Below, in pieces: positions 8,702 through 17,512 of a DNA stretch of 64,000 bases. The number at the start of each line of letters is the position of its first letter. Positions within the stretch are counted from its first letter, which is position 1. The position numbers and the translations under genes are program-made. The DNA is taken from the NCBI RefSeq assembly GCF_001029105.3, contig NZ_CP011807.3, positions 2,542,001-2,606,000 of the forward strand, written 5' to 3'. This DNA comes from Pandoraea faecigallinarum. Its GTDB lineage: Bacteria > Pseudomonadota > Gammaproteobacteria > Burkholderiales > Burkholderiaceae. The notes under the pieces are model-generated. The model saw nothing but the letters and a program-made list of their open reading frames with translations. It did no database searches and had not been told where the DNA came from.

Positions 8702-9798
8702 TACGTGGCGTCGAACGCCTTCTGCACCTTGTCCGCCGAGTTGACGCCGTTGCCGATCAGCAGTTGGGTGAGTACGCGCGCTTTCTGCGGATTCAGATCG
8801 TAGGACACCACGAACCCGGTCTTGTCGTCGGAGACTTCGACGTTGCGGTTCACGAAACCGCTACCGACCCGAGACGACCGGACCACGACGACGCCCTGCT
8901 TCGCCGCGGACGCCAGCGCATCGAGCGCAGCCTTGGATGCGTTGCCGTCGCCCACACCCGCGAGCACGATGCCCTTCGCGTTGTGCCGCAACGCGTCGTC
9001 GATTTGCGTGGCGTCCATGTCGGCATGCGCGTAAACGATGTCGACGCGTGGCAATCCGCCATTCGGCACGCTCAGCGGCGGTTTGCGCGCCGCGGGCGCT
9101 GGCGTCAGATAACGCACCGACGCGGGATCGACATAGCCGAGCGGTCCGCCGTTGGGATTGCCGAACGTCTGTACCGAGGTCGTGTGGGTCTTGGTCACCC
9201 AGCGCGGCCCGTGGATCGTATCGTTCATGACGATCAGCACGCCGCGATTGCCGGATTGCGCGCTGGCTGCGACTTCCACGGCTTCATAGAGGTTGCCGGG
9301 GCCGTCGGCACTCACCGCCGTGCTCGGGCGCATCGACCCGACGAGCACAACCGGTTGACGGGTGGCGAGTACGTTATCGAGGAAGAAGGCGGTCTCCTCC
9401 ATCGTGTCGGTGCCGTGCGTAATCACGACGCCATCGGCCTCGTTACGATCGAAGGCCTGCTTGATTCGGGCCGCCAACTGGTACCAGACCTTGCTGTTCA
9501 TGTCCTGCGAGCCGATGTTCGAGATCTGCTCGGCCTTGATGTTCGCCAGTTTGTCCAGTCCGGGAACGCTGGCCATGAGTTGCTCGCCGGTCACGCCGCC
9601 GGCGTTGTATCCGATCGCCGAGCGGGCGTCTCCGGTGCTGGCGATGGTGCCGCCCGTCGCCAGCACCAGAATGCGCGGCTTGGCCGTGCCGGCATCTGCT
9701 GCTGTCGCGATGACGGCATAACTGCCGGCGCTCAGAGTGAGTGCGGCCAGTGCCATCGTTTGCATCACAACTTCTCGAGGGGTCTTCGACGTTGTCAT
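8698..9798 (-). CDS. ansB: L-asparaginase, type II (periplasmic)
   Basis: A 366-residue asparaginase hydrolysing L-asparagine to aspartate and ammonia. An N-terminal hydrophobic segment (MQTMALAALTLSAGSYAV, residues about 12-30) looks like a signal peptide. The two catalytic threonine motifs are both present: VLATGGTIASTGD near residue 45 and VITHGTDTMEETAFFLD near 125, with VGSMRPSTAVSADG just after. Length and motifs suit the periplasmic high-affinity class. The start at 9798 is chosen because GGAGA sits five bases upstream; an ATG 12 bp earlier overlaps that site. The gene's 3' end abuts the mqo remnant, so the deletion that trimmed mqo ended here. Confidence 0.93.
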   Translation of the reverse strand: MTTSKTPREVVMQTMALAALTLSAGSYAVIATAADAGTAKPRILVLATGGTIASTGDARSAIGYNAGGVTGEQLMASVPGLDKLANIKAEQISNIGSQDMNSKVWYQLAARIKQAFDRNEADGVVITHGTDTMEETAFFLDNVLATRQPVVLVGSMRPSTAVSADGPGNLYEAVEVAASAQSGNRGVLIVMNDTIHGPRWVTKTHTTSVQTFGNPNGGPLGYVDPASVRYLTPAPAARKPPLSVPNGGLPRVDIVYAHADMDATQIDDALRHNAKGIVLAGVGDGNASKAALDALASAAKQGVVVVRSSRVGSGFVNRNVEVSDDKTGFVVSYDLNPQKARVLTQLLIGNGVNSADKVQKAFDATY

Positions 9799-9907
9799 CG
9801 TTATCTCCAATGCTGTCGTTTATCGAACATCGCACAGACGGCTTGCGCGATGCCCGACGCTCGAGCGCCGCGCCGCTGAGCCGCACTCAGACCATGAACC
9901 CTGCCGC

Positions 9908-11353
9908 TCAGTTGGCCATCACGGAAACTGCCTTGGTCACGAGGTAAGCTTCCATTGCCTCCGGACCGCCTTCCGAGCCGTAACCGGAGTCCTTCACGCC
10001 GCCGAACGGCATTTCCGGAGACGGCGTTGCCGGCTGGTTGACCCACAACATGCCGACTTCCATTTGCTGCGACAGCAGATGCACATTGCGGAACGACTGC
10101 GTAAAGGCGTAACCGGCCAGTCCATACGGCAGACGGTTGGCTTCGGCAATCGCATCTTCGAGCTTGTCGAAACCGCGAATCGCCGCAACCGGGCCGAACG
10201 GCTCATTGTTGAAGACGTCGGCATCGAGCGACACGTCGGTGAGCACTGTCGGCGCGAAGAAGTTGCCTGACGTACCCACGCGTTCGCCGCCCGTGGCGAT
10301 TGTCGCGCCGGTCTTGCGCGCGTCGTCGATCACACGGCTCATGGCCGTCAGGCGGCGGGCGTTGCCCAGCGGCCCGAGGGTCGTGCCCTCGGCCAGTCCG
10401 TCACCCAACTTCAGGCTTTCGGCGTGCTTCACAAGCGCTTTGGCAAACTCGTCCTTGACGCTGTTGTGCACGAGAAAGCGCGTCGGCGAAATGCACACCT
10501 GACCGGCGTTGCGGAACTTGGCACCTCCGGCGGCCTTGACCGCCAGCGCCAGATCGGCGTCTTCGGCAACGATCACCGGCGCATGGCCGCCCAGTTCCAT
10601 CGTTGCGCGCTTCATGTGCAGACCGGCCAGCGAGGCCAGTTGCTTGCCGACCGGCGTGGAGCCGGTGAACGTGACCTTGCGGATGATCGGATGCGGGATC
10701 AGGTAGCCGGAGATCTCGGCCGGATCGCCGAAGACGAGACCCACGACACCTGCGGGAACCCCGGCGTCGACAAACGCCTGGAGCAGCGCCGCCGGCGACG
10801 CCGGCGTTTCTTCCGGTGCCTTGACGAGGAAGGAACAACCGCAGGCCAGGGCCGCACTGAGCTTGCGAACCACCTGGTTGACCGGGAAGTTCCACGGCGT
10901 GAACGCGGCGACCGGGCCGATCGGCTCCTTGAGCACGGTTTGTTGCGCGCTCAGATTCCGCGACGGCACGACGCGGCCGTACACACGCATGCCTTCGTCG
11001 GCAAACCACTCGATGATGCCGGCACCGGACAGCACTTCGATACGCGCTTCCACGAACGGCTTGCCCTGCTCCTGCGTCATCAGACGGGCGATGGCGTCGG
11101 CGCGCTCGCGCACCAGCGCAGCGGCCTTGCGCATCGTCGCGGCACGCTCGACGGCCGGCACCTTGCGCCAGGTGGCGAAACCGCGTTGTGCGGCGTCGAG
11201 AGCGCGGTCGAGATCGGCGATGCCCGCATGAGCCACTTTGCCGATCACCTGCCCCGTGGCCGGGTTGACGACGTCGAGCGTCTTGCCGCTGGCGGCATCG
11301 CACCATTCGCCGTCAATCAGAAGCCGGGTGTCTGTGTATCCTGACGTAACCAT
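9908..11353 (-). CDS. NAD(P)-dependent aldehyde dehydrogenase, succinate-semialdehyde dehydrogenase type
   Basis: A 481-residue enzyme of the ALDH superfamily. Motifs in order: [14 protein letters not shown] near residue 150 (cofactor binding), [12 protein letters not shown] near 230, [17 protein letters not shown] near 255 with the general-base Glu, [13 protein letters not shown] near 290 with the catalytic Cys, and [10 protein letters not shown] near 385. It most resembles the GabD/succinate-semialdehyde group, but 2-oxoglutarate semialdehyde or other short semialdehydes are possible. It is followed 109 bp downstream by the asparaginase gene on the same strand. No GABA transaminase or permease is adjacent, so the physiological pathway is open. 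Confidence 0.9.
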   Translation of the reverse strand: MVTSGYTDTRLLIDGEWCDAASGKTLDVVNPATGQVIGKVAHAGIADLDRALDAAQRGFATWRKVPAVERAATMRKAAALVRERADAIARLMTQEQGKPFVEARIEVLSGAGIIEWFADEGMRVYGRVVPSRNLSAQQTVLKEPIGPVAAFTPWNFPVNQVVRKLSAALACGCSFLVKAPEETPASPAALLQAFVDAGVPAGVVGLVFGDPAEISGYLIPHPIIRKVTFTGSTPVGKQLASLAGLHMKRATMELGGHAPVIVAEDADLALAVKAAGGAKFRNAGQVCISPTRFLVHNSVKDEFAKALVKHAESLKLGDGLAEGTTLGPLGNARRLTAMSRVIDDARKTGATIATGGERVGTSGNFFAPTVLTDVSLDADVFNNEPFGPVAAIRGFDKLEDAIAEANRLPYGLAGYAFTQSFRNVHLLSQQMEVGMLWVNQPATPSPEMPFGGVKDSGYGSEGGPEAMEAYLVTKAVSVMAN

Positions 11354-11666
11354 TTGAATTTCCTAAACAATTGGACAATGGGGCGAAGTGCGCCTCGCCC
11401 CGCTTTACATCGACGCTTCCAGCATCTCGCGATGATCCTCGGCGGAGGCGTCCCGCGGGTGGGTCCTGTGGCTGTGATCCTTCAGCGCACCCTCGATAAT
11501 GCGCGGGAACGGCTCGCGAGTCACGCTCGCTTTCGCCGTCCTTTTGGCAATCGACGGCCCCGCGTCATCGCCGGATGCCGGATGCCTGGCGTGGCCGGGC
11601 CTCATCGAGTTCCGGCGCGAGCCCGGCATCGTCGCGCAGCGAGAAACGTTGCAGGAGCACTGGCGG
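11354..11666. other. Intergenic stretch between hipA-like and aldehyde dehydrogenase genes
   Basis: About 313 bp. A leftward open frame ends at 11405 (final residues EDHREMLEASM) but overlaps the hipA 3' end in another frame and matches no family I know; I do not call it a gene. The stretch contains the hairpin at 11380-11401 and presumably the promoter of the aldehyde dehydrogenase. Confidence 0.45.
11380..11401. repeat. Short GC hairpin upstream of the aldehyde dehydrogenase
   Basis: A perfect 7-bp inverted repeat, GGGGCGA and TCGCCCC, with an 8-nt loop, 27 bp ahead of the start codon at 11353. No T-run follows on either strand, so a classical terminator is unlikely. It may be an operator or a leader structure. 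Confidence 0.4.
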
Positions 11667-12986
11667 TCATGAGGGGCGAACGATGCTTCGCCGTTGGCGT
11701 TGACCAAGAGTTTTCGCGTCAACCGCCGTCGCGCCTGTTGCGATGGCTTCGGCGAGTTTGAATGCTGGCCGTTGCTGTTCGAGGTCTTTGTCGCCCAGTT
11801 GGCATGCCTGCACGTACATTTCGCGCCACGATGCACTGACCGTTTGCGCCATCGTGCGAAGCGTCTCCCATGCCTCGACGTGATCGTAAGCAAACAGCGG
11901 CGCGGCCGAAATCAGGCTTTCCGGCGAGGCGATCCGGGTTCCTCTGGCGACCTCCATCGCTTGCACGCGTTGGCTCTGCGGCATTGCGACGATATCGTAC
12001 GCCGGCGACAAGGTCCACGAACCATCGCGATAGAGAAGACCGTGATTTCTCGGATGGTCGTCATAGTTACCGACCAGTGCGTTGTACGCCATTCGGCGCC
12101 ACAGTTCCCGCTGTTGTTCCACGGCACTCCGGTGGCGGTCGGCACACCAGCGTCTCAATTCATGGGACAGTTTTGGATAGGATCGATCCGGATCTTCGCG
12201 TGTGACGTCGCTGTCCAGGCGAAGCACCGTCGCCGCGCTGGCAAACAGCAAACGCTCGACACCGCCCTCCGAGACTTTCCGGTCGAATCGCTTCACCATC
12301 ACAACGTCGTGCGAACCGACGCGCTCGAACGTCACATCCGCCACGTCGAGTCCACATCGTTTTGCCAGGGACATGGCCACGTACTCGCGTGCGGGAAGCA
12401 GCCGTGCGCCGTTGCGTGGCTGCAATTTTGCAATCCACCACTCCGAGCGCCCGTCCACCGCCCGAGCGACCGTCAATTTCGGTTTCTCGCCGCCGAGACT
12501 GGTGCCGTCGTCGTCCCCCGTCAATTGGCGAACCAGGCCTGTAATCGACTCGCCGATATCGGTACGCGTGAGTTGCGCATGGAGTTCATCCTCGCGCGGA
12601 GGCCGAAACGCGACTTTGCGCGCGATGTGTTCGGGGGAACAGACTTCGATCGCTCCGACGCCGTCTCCCACGGCGAAATCCATCCGCTCGATTTCATCCA
12701 GCGTTCTGTTACCGTATTTGGCGTTCAACAGGTCAAGGCCGAACCCTTCCGGAGCGGCATCGCGCAACACACCGAACACGCCGTTCATCTTCGACGTCGT
12801 CACGGGTTTCGTCGAGCGCGAGAATGGAAGATTGATGGGATCGATGGCGACAGCCTCCTGCCGGGCGCGGTAATCGTCCGAATAGCGGAAGGCGCCATGC
12901 CCCGGCGACCAACGGAAGGTACCGCACACCACGGGGTCAATTGCGCCAGGCAACCAGACCCATACCGGACGCTCCCGTTCACCCAT
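11667..12986 (-). CDS. hipA: HipA-family Ser/Thr kinase-like toxin
   Basis: A 439-residue HipA-like protein. In characterised systems HipA phosphorylates a translation component and causes growth arrest. The N-terminal subdomain includes NGVFGVLRDAAPEGFG near residue 65. The kinase core has GGEKPKLTVAR near 165 with the Lys, VGSHDVVMVKRFDR near 240, NALVGNYDDHPRNHGLLYRD near 310 (catalytic Asp and Asn) and LSPAYDIVA (metal-binding Asp). These residues appear intact. The start at 12986 overlaps the antitoxin-like gene by 8 bp, the usual hipBA coupling. HipA homologues vary widely in target, so toxicity is inferred from family. Confidence 0.88.
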   Translation of the reverse strand: MGERERPVWVWLPGAIDPVVCGTFRWSPGHGAFRYSDDYRARQEAVAIDPINLPFSRSTKPVTTSKMNGVFGVLRDAAPEGFGLDLLNAKYGNRTLDEIERMDFAVGDGVGAIEVCSPEHIARKVAFRPPREDELHAQLTRTDIGESITGLVRQLTGDDDGTSLGGEKPKLTVARAVDGRSEWWIAKLQPRNGARLLPAREYVAMSLAKRCGLDVADVTFERVGSHDVVMVKRFDRKVSEGGVERLLFASAATVLRLDSDVTREDPDRSYPKLSHELRRWCADRHRSAVEQQRELWRRMAYNALVGNYDDHPRNHGLLYRDGSWTLSPAYDIVAMPQSQRVQAMEVARGTRIASPESLISAAPLFAYDHVEAWETLRTMAQTVSASWREMYVQACQLGDKDLEQQRPAFKLAEAIATGATAVDAKTLGQRQRRSIVRPS

Positions 12987-13290
12987 GCGGGGCTCTCCTG
13001 CGTCCTTTGAGGCGCTCCATGGCCGCACGCTGGATGACCGGGTCCTTCTCCGGATCCAGCGCTTCGCGCAGTCCATCGAGCAAATCCAGGACCCATAAGG
13101 CGTTCAGGACTTGTCCAAAGCCGACGGACGGTCTGCCTTTCTCGATGTTGACCACGGTGTTCACACTGGTCCCCATCTTGGCAGCCAGGTCGGACTGCGT
13201 CCATTCGCGCGCTCGGCGGGCGAGCGCCACCGTCTCGCCCAATGCAGTGACAACCTCCTCTGCCTCAAAGGGCAAAAGGTCGGCGTGCAT
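12979..13290 (-). CDS. hipB: HipB-like XRE-family antitoxin/repressor
   Basis: A helix-turn-helix protein of about 103 residues preceding and overlapping the hipA-like gene. The HTH covers roughly residues 17-70: LGETVALARRAREWTQSDLA, then AAKMGTSVNTVVNIEKGR. HipB binds and neutralises HipA and represses the operon. The open frame extends to an ATG at 13344, but that would place a perfect inverted repeat (13304-13340) inside the coding region, so I prefer the internal ATG at 13290. A GTG at 13302 is a further option. No strong Shine-Dalgarno decides between them. Confidence 0.82.
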   Translation of the reverse strand: MHADLLPFEAEEVVTALGETVALARRAREWTQSDLAAKMGTSVNTVVNIEKGRPSVGFGQVLNALWVLDLLDGLREALDPEKDPVIQRAAMERLKGRRRAPHG

Positions 13291-13303
13291 CTGTTTTTTC
13301 ACA

Positions 13304-13340
13304 ATAAACTCAAAGAAATTGCGGAATATTTTGAGTTTAT
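13304..13340. promoter_or_regulatory. Inverted-repeat operator, probably bound by the HipB-like protein
   Basis: Two perfect 11-bp arms, ATAAACTCAAA at 13304-13314 and TTTGAGTTTAT at 13330-13340, separated by 15 bp. They lie immediately upstream of the preferred hipB start, in an AT-rich stretch standing out from the GC-rich surroundings. Spaced paired half-sites are typical of HipB-type autoregulation; binding itself is inference. Confidence 0.65.
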
Positions 13341-13404
13341 ACAAATTTTATCGGTTTGCAAGGTGACTTTGCACCGACCCGCGCAGAGTACGGGGCGCAG
13401 ACGG

Positions 13405-14091
13405 TCAGCGCGCCGGCACCGGGGCAACCGATTCGTGCGACGTGAGCGTGCGTTGCGGCGCTTTGTGCACCATGGTGTAGGCATAGTCCACCCCCATGCC
13501 ATACGCGCCGGCATGTTCCTTGACGAGTTTCATCACCGCATCGTAAGTGTCACGCCGTGCCCAATCGCGTTGCCATTCGAGCGCCACCTGTAACCAGGTC
13601 ACGGGCACAGCGCCGGCCTGCACCATGCGCTGCATCGCGAAGTCGTGCGCTTCCTTGCTGGTGCCGCCGGAGGCGTCGCCGACCATATAAATCTCGTAGC
13701 TGCCTTCGAGCATGGCGCAAAGCGCGAACGTCGTATTGCAGACTTCCGTCCACAGGCCGGCCACGACGACCTTCTTGCGGCCGTTTGCCTTGAGGGCGTC
13801 GCGCACCTTCTGGTCGTCCCACGAGTTCATCGAGGTCCGTTCGAGCGTCTTCGCATTCGGGAAGACGTCGAGCACTTCCGGATAGGTATAACCGGAGAAC
13901 GATTCGCTCTCGACGGTGGTGATGGTCGTGGGGATATCGAAGACCTTTGCGGCCTTGGCCAGCCCGACCACATTGTTCTTCAGCGCCTGGCGATCCATCG
14001 ACTGCACACCGAACGCCATTTGCGGCTGGTGGTCGATGATGATGAGCTGGCTGTTCTGAGGGGTCAAAACTTCGAGTTTGGGATTCGACAT
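13405..14091 (-). CDS. Isochorismatase-family cysteine hydrolase, YcaC-like
   Basis: A 228-residue member of the isochorismatase-like hydrolase superfamily, closest in style to YcaC, whose natural substrate is unknown. The catalytic Asp lies in LIIIDHQPQMAFGV near residue 20, the Lys region near TLERTSMNSWDDQ, and the nucleophilic Cys in GLWTEVCNTTFALCAM near 120. MVGDASGGTSKEAHD follows, typical of the YcaC group. The start at 14091 gives family length; the frame runs 48 bp further upstream without similarity. It is a single gene between hipBA and the injection-system operon, and I see no functional tie to either. Confidence 0.88.
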   Translation of the reverse strand: MSNPKLEVLTPQNSQLIIIDHQPQMAFGVQSMDRQALKNNVVGLAKAAKVFDIPTTITTVESESFSGYTYPEVLDVFPNAKTLERTSMNSWDDQKVRDALKANGRKKVVVAGLWTEVCNTTFALCAMLEGSYEIYMVGDASGGTSKEAHDFAMQRMVQAGAVPVTWLQVALEWQRDWARRDTYDAVMKLVKEHAGAYGMGVDYAYTMVHKAPQRTLTSHESVAPVPAR

Positions 14092-14322
14092 GGTCGGGGT
14101 CCTGAGTCCTGGGTTCGTGAATAGAGTTGCGCCGTGCAACCCGACAAAAGACTAGTCGACCGAGGCCCGGCCGGAACATCAGATTATGGTATTAGTGCGC
14201 GAAACCCTCCCTGCCATCGCCGTGACATTCAGCGGGCACCGGCCTGACCGACCTGACCGGCCAACGAGGCCGGCCGCAACGCTCATGACGGCGGTCATGA
14301 CGACGGACCGGGCGCGATGCGC

Positions 14323-17300
14323 TCATGGCTGATCGTCACGCGCTTTGAGCTGGTACTGGTACCACGCGATCAGGGCGATGATGAACAGCACGAGGAAGAT
14401 CGGAATCATGTAGCCGCGCGCGAGCCATCTCAGGAATGGATCGCAGAACAGCAACGCCAATCCGAGCAGAATCCAGACAGCGGCGACCACGAGTGCAGGC
14501 ACGTGATAGTAGCGCGCCATGAGTTCGCGCCAGCGGCACGACGCGTAGTACGCCACACCACACCCGGTCAGCAGCAACAGCACAAGCTTGGTGGCAAGCC
14601 GGAACGCATACAGGTTCTCGCACACCGTCTTGCAGACGGCCGAGGACTGAGCGCCCGCCGGGATCTGGTAATGATCGGCCAGACACTCGCTGATGCTGCG
14701 AGTCATCGCACAAGCCTGAACGCCCGGCGTGGGCGTCGGGATGCGCGTGCCCGCAGACGGCAACACCGGCGCGGCCGCATCGGCAGAAACCGCATTGCGC
14801 AATGGCATCGGCCAGAATCCGATGCCGCCGAAGTTGTCCTGCGCGTACACGATATCGTCCTGAAGCTGCTGCCAGTTGTCGTTGTCGAACGTGATGACGG
14901 GAATGATCCGACGCAACACCGTCCTGCGGTCCTCGCCATGCAGCCCCGCTTCGACAGCCTCGCGCAGCGTTTTTTTCGAATCGGTGGTTGGTTCGTCGAG
15001 CAGTACCAGAAAGTTCGGACGCCGCATCCGGTCCCGGTCCACGCGTGCAAGCAAGTCGGTCGACGCGTTCTTGTCGGTGTCCGTCACCAGTTGCAGCAAG
15101 TTCGCGTAGGCGTAGATGCCATGGCCCACCCGGTCGTGCCGCATCATGATGTCGATGCGATCCCCCGCCCCGGCCTCGCGCAATTGGCTGCGCAGTTGAT
15201 CCACGAACTGATTGAACACGACGATCGACACCGGGTCTTGCGGATACCCGTCGAAAAAAAGCACGACGCCGCTGCCGTTGGTTGGCGCGAATCGCGCGCC
15301 GAACGGTAAGTGGTTCGACACGGTTGCCGTCCAGTTCCGCAAGCCCATCGAGAGCAGGCGCACGATGTCGTCGCTCAGGCGGTTCATCACCGCCACTTTC
15401 CGGTCCTTGTCGAGACGCGCCCACGTGCGCCAGTCGTTACGCTGGATCACCCACTGCACGTTGCTCTGGTGCCGTTGGGCAACGGACACGAAGTCGCCGG
15501 AGAGCGATGCCGACGTCTGTGCCTGCTCGACGAAGCTGCCGCCGTAGTTGGCCTGCACGAGGCTGCCGGTGTCGTCGAACGTCGCGCCGTAATAGCCGAT
15601 ACGCGTGAGCGTGCTGAAATCGACCTTTTGCCTGGGGCCCGCCATCCAGAACGGGAAAAAGCCGTAGACCGTGCCTTGCAGATGGTCCAGCAGGCAACCG
15701 CAGCCGTCTCCGCTCCAGTTCACCGGCTTCGTGGGATCGAATGCCGGTCTCTTGCGCGCGGTGGCAACGAGCGACGGCCGAAAGCGGTCATAAAGCGCCT
15801 GCATCAACTGGGGCAACGACAACGTGTCGACGTTGCTGCACGTGCCTTTGCGCCACAGCGCTTCGAGTTGGGCGAAGAGCGCCGGGTCGCGCAGTACCGC
15901 GGACAACTGCTGCATCTGCTCGGCGGAGATCCTGCGCGCGTCTGCCACGCTGCCCGGAATCCCCGTTGGACACGCGCCCACGCCGTCGCGCAAGCGCGCC
16001 ATCACTGCACGGTCGAACAGCCACAATTGGGGATATTGCAGCCCCTGCAAACCTCCGAGCATGTCGAGAATGACGGGCGGCACCGATTCGTTTCGGCGGC
16101 TCGCCGCCAGTTCCGCCAATGCCTGCGCCGACAGTACGTAGGTAGTTTGCGCCTGCGCGGCGTGCAGGATCTCCGGCACGTACGGATCGACCGGTGTCTT
16201 GATGTCCGAGGTGGCATCGAGAATCGCTTCGTTGAAGTCTGCCTGGCTCGCGTACTCCTGCGTCAGATCCGAGACGGCGTCCACGATGTCCTTGGGCACG
16301 CGCGCACCGTTGCGTAGCTGCTGGAGCGACGCGTCCGTCAGTTGGTATGTCGTGGTCACTGCCACGGCGCGCGCCTCGGGCAGATAGGTCTCGGCCTGCT
16401 TGCCGAGGTCCTTGAGCGCGTCGAGCACTGCCGCGTCGAATAGCGGCTGGTTGAGAAAGATCTTGTCCTGCAAGGCAGACAGGTGATCGACGACCTTCGA
16501 TTTGGAGGCCAGCAGCTTGAAATCCGCAGCGTCGAGCGTGTAGTTGTAGATCGTGAGCAAGGCCCGGTCCGGATCGGGACCCGCGTTGCGGTTGCCGTCG
16601 GTATCGAGATGGTACAGCCAGAGCATGGCCGCAATTTCGTCGTCCGTACCCGCGAGGCGGATCTGGTAATAACGCGCCTGCTCCTTCGGCGCGAAGCCGT
16701 CGATCCAGCGACCGAGGTCGGCACCGACCAGATCCGCCTTCCATTGCGGATGCGCGCGCACGATCGATGCGAACTTCAACAATGCCTGCACCGATGCACT
16801 GGTCAGATTGCCGACCGGCTGCATCTTGAAATCGAGCCAGAAGCGGTTGAGCCACGACAACGTAATCGGGCCGACCAGGTTGTCCGACAGCGGCCGGGCG
16901 CTTTCGCGATAGGCCTGAAGATAGGCCGGATCTTCCGAATAGATGACCAGAAGCGCCTGCTGGATGGCGCGGCGGGTCGCGGGCGCGAGATGCCGCACGA
17001 CGTCGGCGGAAATCAGCACGGTGCCGGGGCCGGATGTCGGCTCTGGCGCGACCTGAACGGTATTGACGATGCGCCACGCCTGCTCGGGCGTCATCGGTTT
17101 GCCGTCGTTGCCGATGGGCGGCGCCATGCGCGAGGCTCGTGCGGCGGGCGGCACCGTTTCGGCCGGGGCCGCTACCGGCTGCGTTGGCGCGCCTTTGACG
17201 GGTGCAGGTTGGGCCACCGGTGGCACGGCGGTGGTGGCCGCTGCACCCGGCGTGGAGACCGGTTCGGGAGCTTGCGCGGCACGCGCCGCCGATGGCGCGC

Positions 17301-17511
17301 TTGTCGCGGACGCGGCCTCGGTAGCCGCCGGCGCAACGGGTGCCGACGACGGCGACGACGGCGATGAGGGCGATGACGGCGATGATGGCGTTATGCGCGG
17401 TGCCGAAGCGCCGACGGCGCTGGCCGTCAGCGACACCGTCATGGCCATCAGTACGGCGCATAGGGACGACACCCGTCTGCGGGAACGCCTCGTGAAGTCG
17501 ACGTGGCTCAT
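14323..17511 (-). CDS. eCIS-linked exported/membrane protein with degenerate GH18-like domain
   Basis: A 1062-residue protein encoded 1 bp after the eCIS AAA+ ATPase and last in the operon. A signal-like segment (SLCAVLMAMTVSLTASAVGA) covers about residues 17-36. It is followed by a Pro/Ala/Ser-rich linker with tandem SPS units to about 150, then a long helical region without recognised family. Around 615-915 the sequence reads like a glycoside hydrolase 18 barrel: VYGFFPFWMAG and LTRIGYYGATFDDTG at its start, and GGIGFWPMPL at its end. The catalytic DxxDxDxE strand is replaced by GVVLFFDGYP, so hydrolysis is unlikely in the normal way. Three hydrophobic helices occupy about 968-1055. It could anchor, sense or release the particle at the envelope. 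This role is inference. Confidence 0.8.
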   Translation of the reverse strand: MSHVDFTRRSRRRVSSLCAVLMAMTVSLTASAVGASAPRITPSSPSSPSSPSSPSSAPVAPAATEAASATSAPSAARAAQAPEPVSTPGAAATTAVPPVAQPAPVKGAPTQPVAAPAETVPPAARASRMAPPIGNDGKPMTPEQAWRIVNTVQVAPEPTSGPGTVLISADVVRHLAPATRRAIQQALLVIYSEDPAYLQAYRESARPLSDNLVGPITLSWLNRFWLDFKMQPVGNLTSASVQALLKFASIVRAHPQWKADLVGADLGRWIDGFAPKEQARYYQIRLAGTDDEIAAMLWLYHLDTDGNRNAGPDPDRALLTIYNYTLDAADFKLLASKSKVVDHLSALQDKIFLNQPLFDAAVLDALKDLGKQAETYLPEARAVAVTTTYQLTDASLQQLRNGARVPKDIVDAVSDLTQEYASQADFNEAILDATSDIKTPVDPYVPEILHAAQAQTTYVLSAQALAELAASRRNESVPPVILDMLGGLQGLQYPQLWLFDRAVMARLRDGVGACPTGIPGSVADARRISAEQMQQLSAVLRDPALFAQLEALWRKGTCSNVDTLSLPQLMQALYDRFRPSLVATARKRPAFDPTKPVNWSGDGCGCLLDHLQGTVYGFFPFWMAGPRQKVDFSTLTRIGYYGATFDDTGSLVQANYGGSFVEQAQTSASLSGDFVSVAQRHQSNVQWVIQRNDWRTWARLDKDRKVAVMNRLSDDIVRLLSMGLRNWTATVSNHLPFGARFAPTNGSGVVLFFDGYPQDPVSIVVFNQFVDQLRSQLREAGAGDRIDIMMRHDRVGHGIYAYANLLQLVTDTDKNASTDLLARVDRDRMRRPNFLVLLDEPTTDSKKTLREAVEAGLHGEDRRTVLRRIIPVITFDNDNWQQLQDDIVYAQDNFGGIGFWPMPLRNAVSADAAAPVLPSAGTRIPTPTPGVQACAMTRSISECLADHYQIPAGAQSSAVCKTVCENLYAFRLATKLVLLLLTGCGVAYYASCRWRELMARYYHVPALVVAAVWILLGLALLFCDPFLRWLARGYMIPIFLVLFIIALIAWYQYQLKARDDQP
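17345..17390. repeat. 9-bp coding tandem repeat (SPS units)
   Basis: About five imperfect copies of a 9-bp unit resembling ggcgatgac lie inside the gene at 14323-17511 and encode repeated Ser-Pro-Ser just after the signal segment. The unit is a multiple of three, so copy changes would alter linker length without a frameshift. Confidence 0.7.
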
Positions 17512-17512
17512 A

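Noticed and set aside
11405..11893. Leftward 162-codon frame downstream of hipA
   Set aside because: It overlaps hipA in a different frame over nearly half its length, has no recognisable motif and no ribosome site.
14241..14322. GGCC-rich repeats after the eCIS operon as a terminator
   Set aside because: Arms are imperfect and no T-run follows on the leftward strand, so a terminator is not supported.
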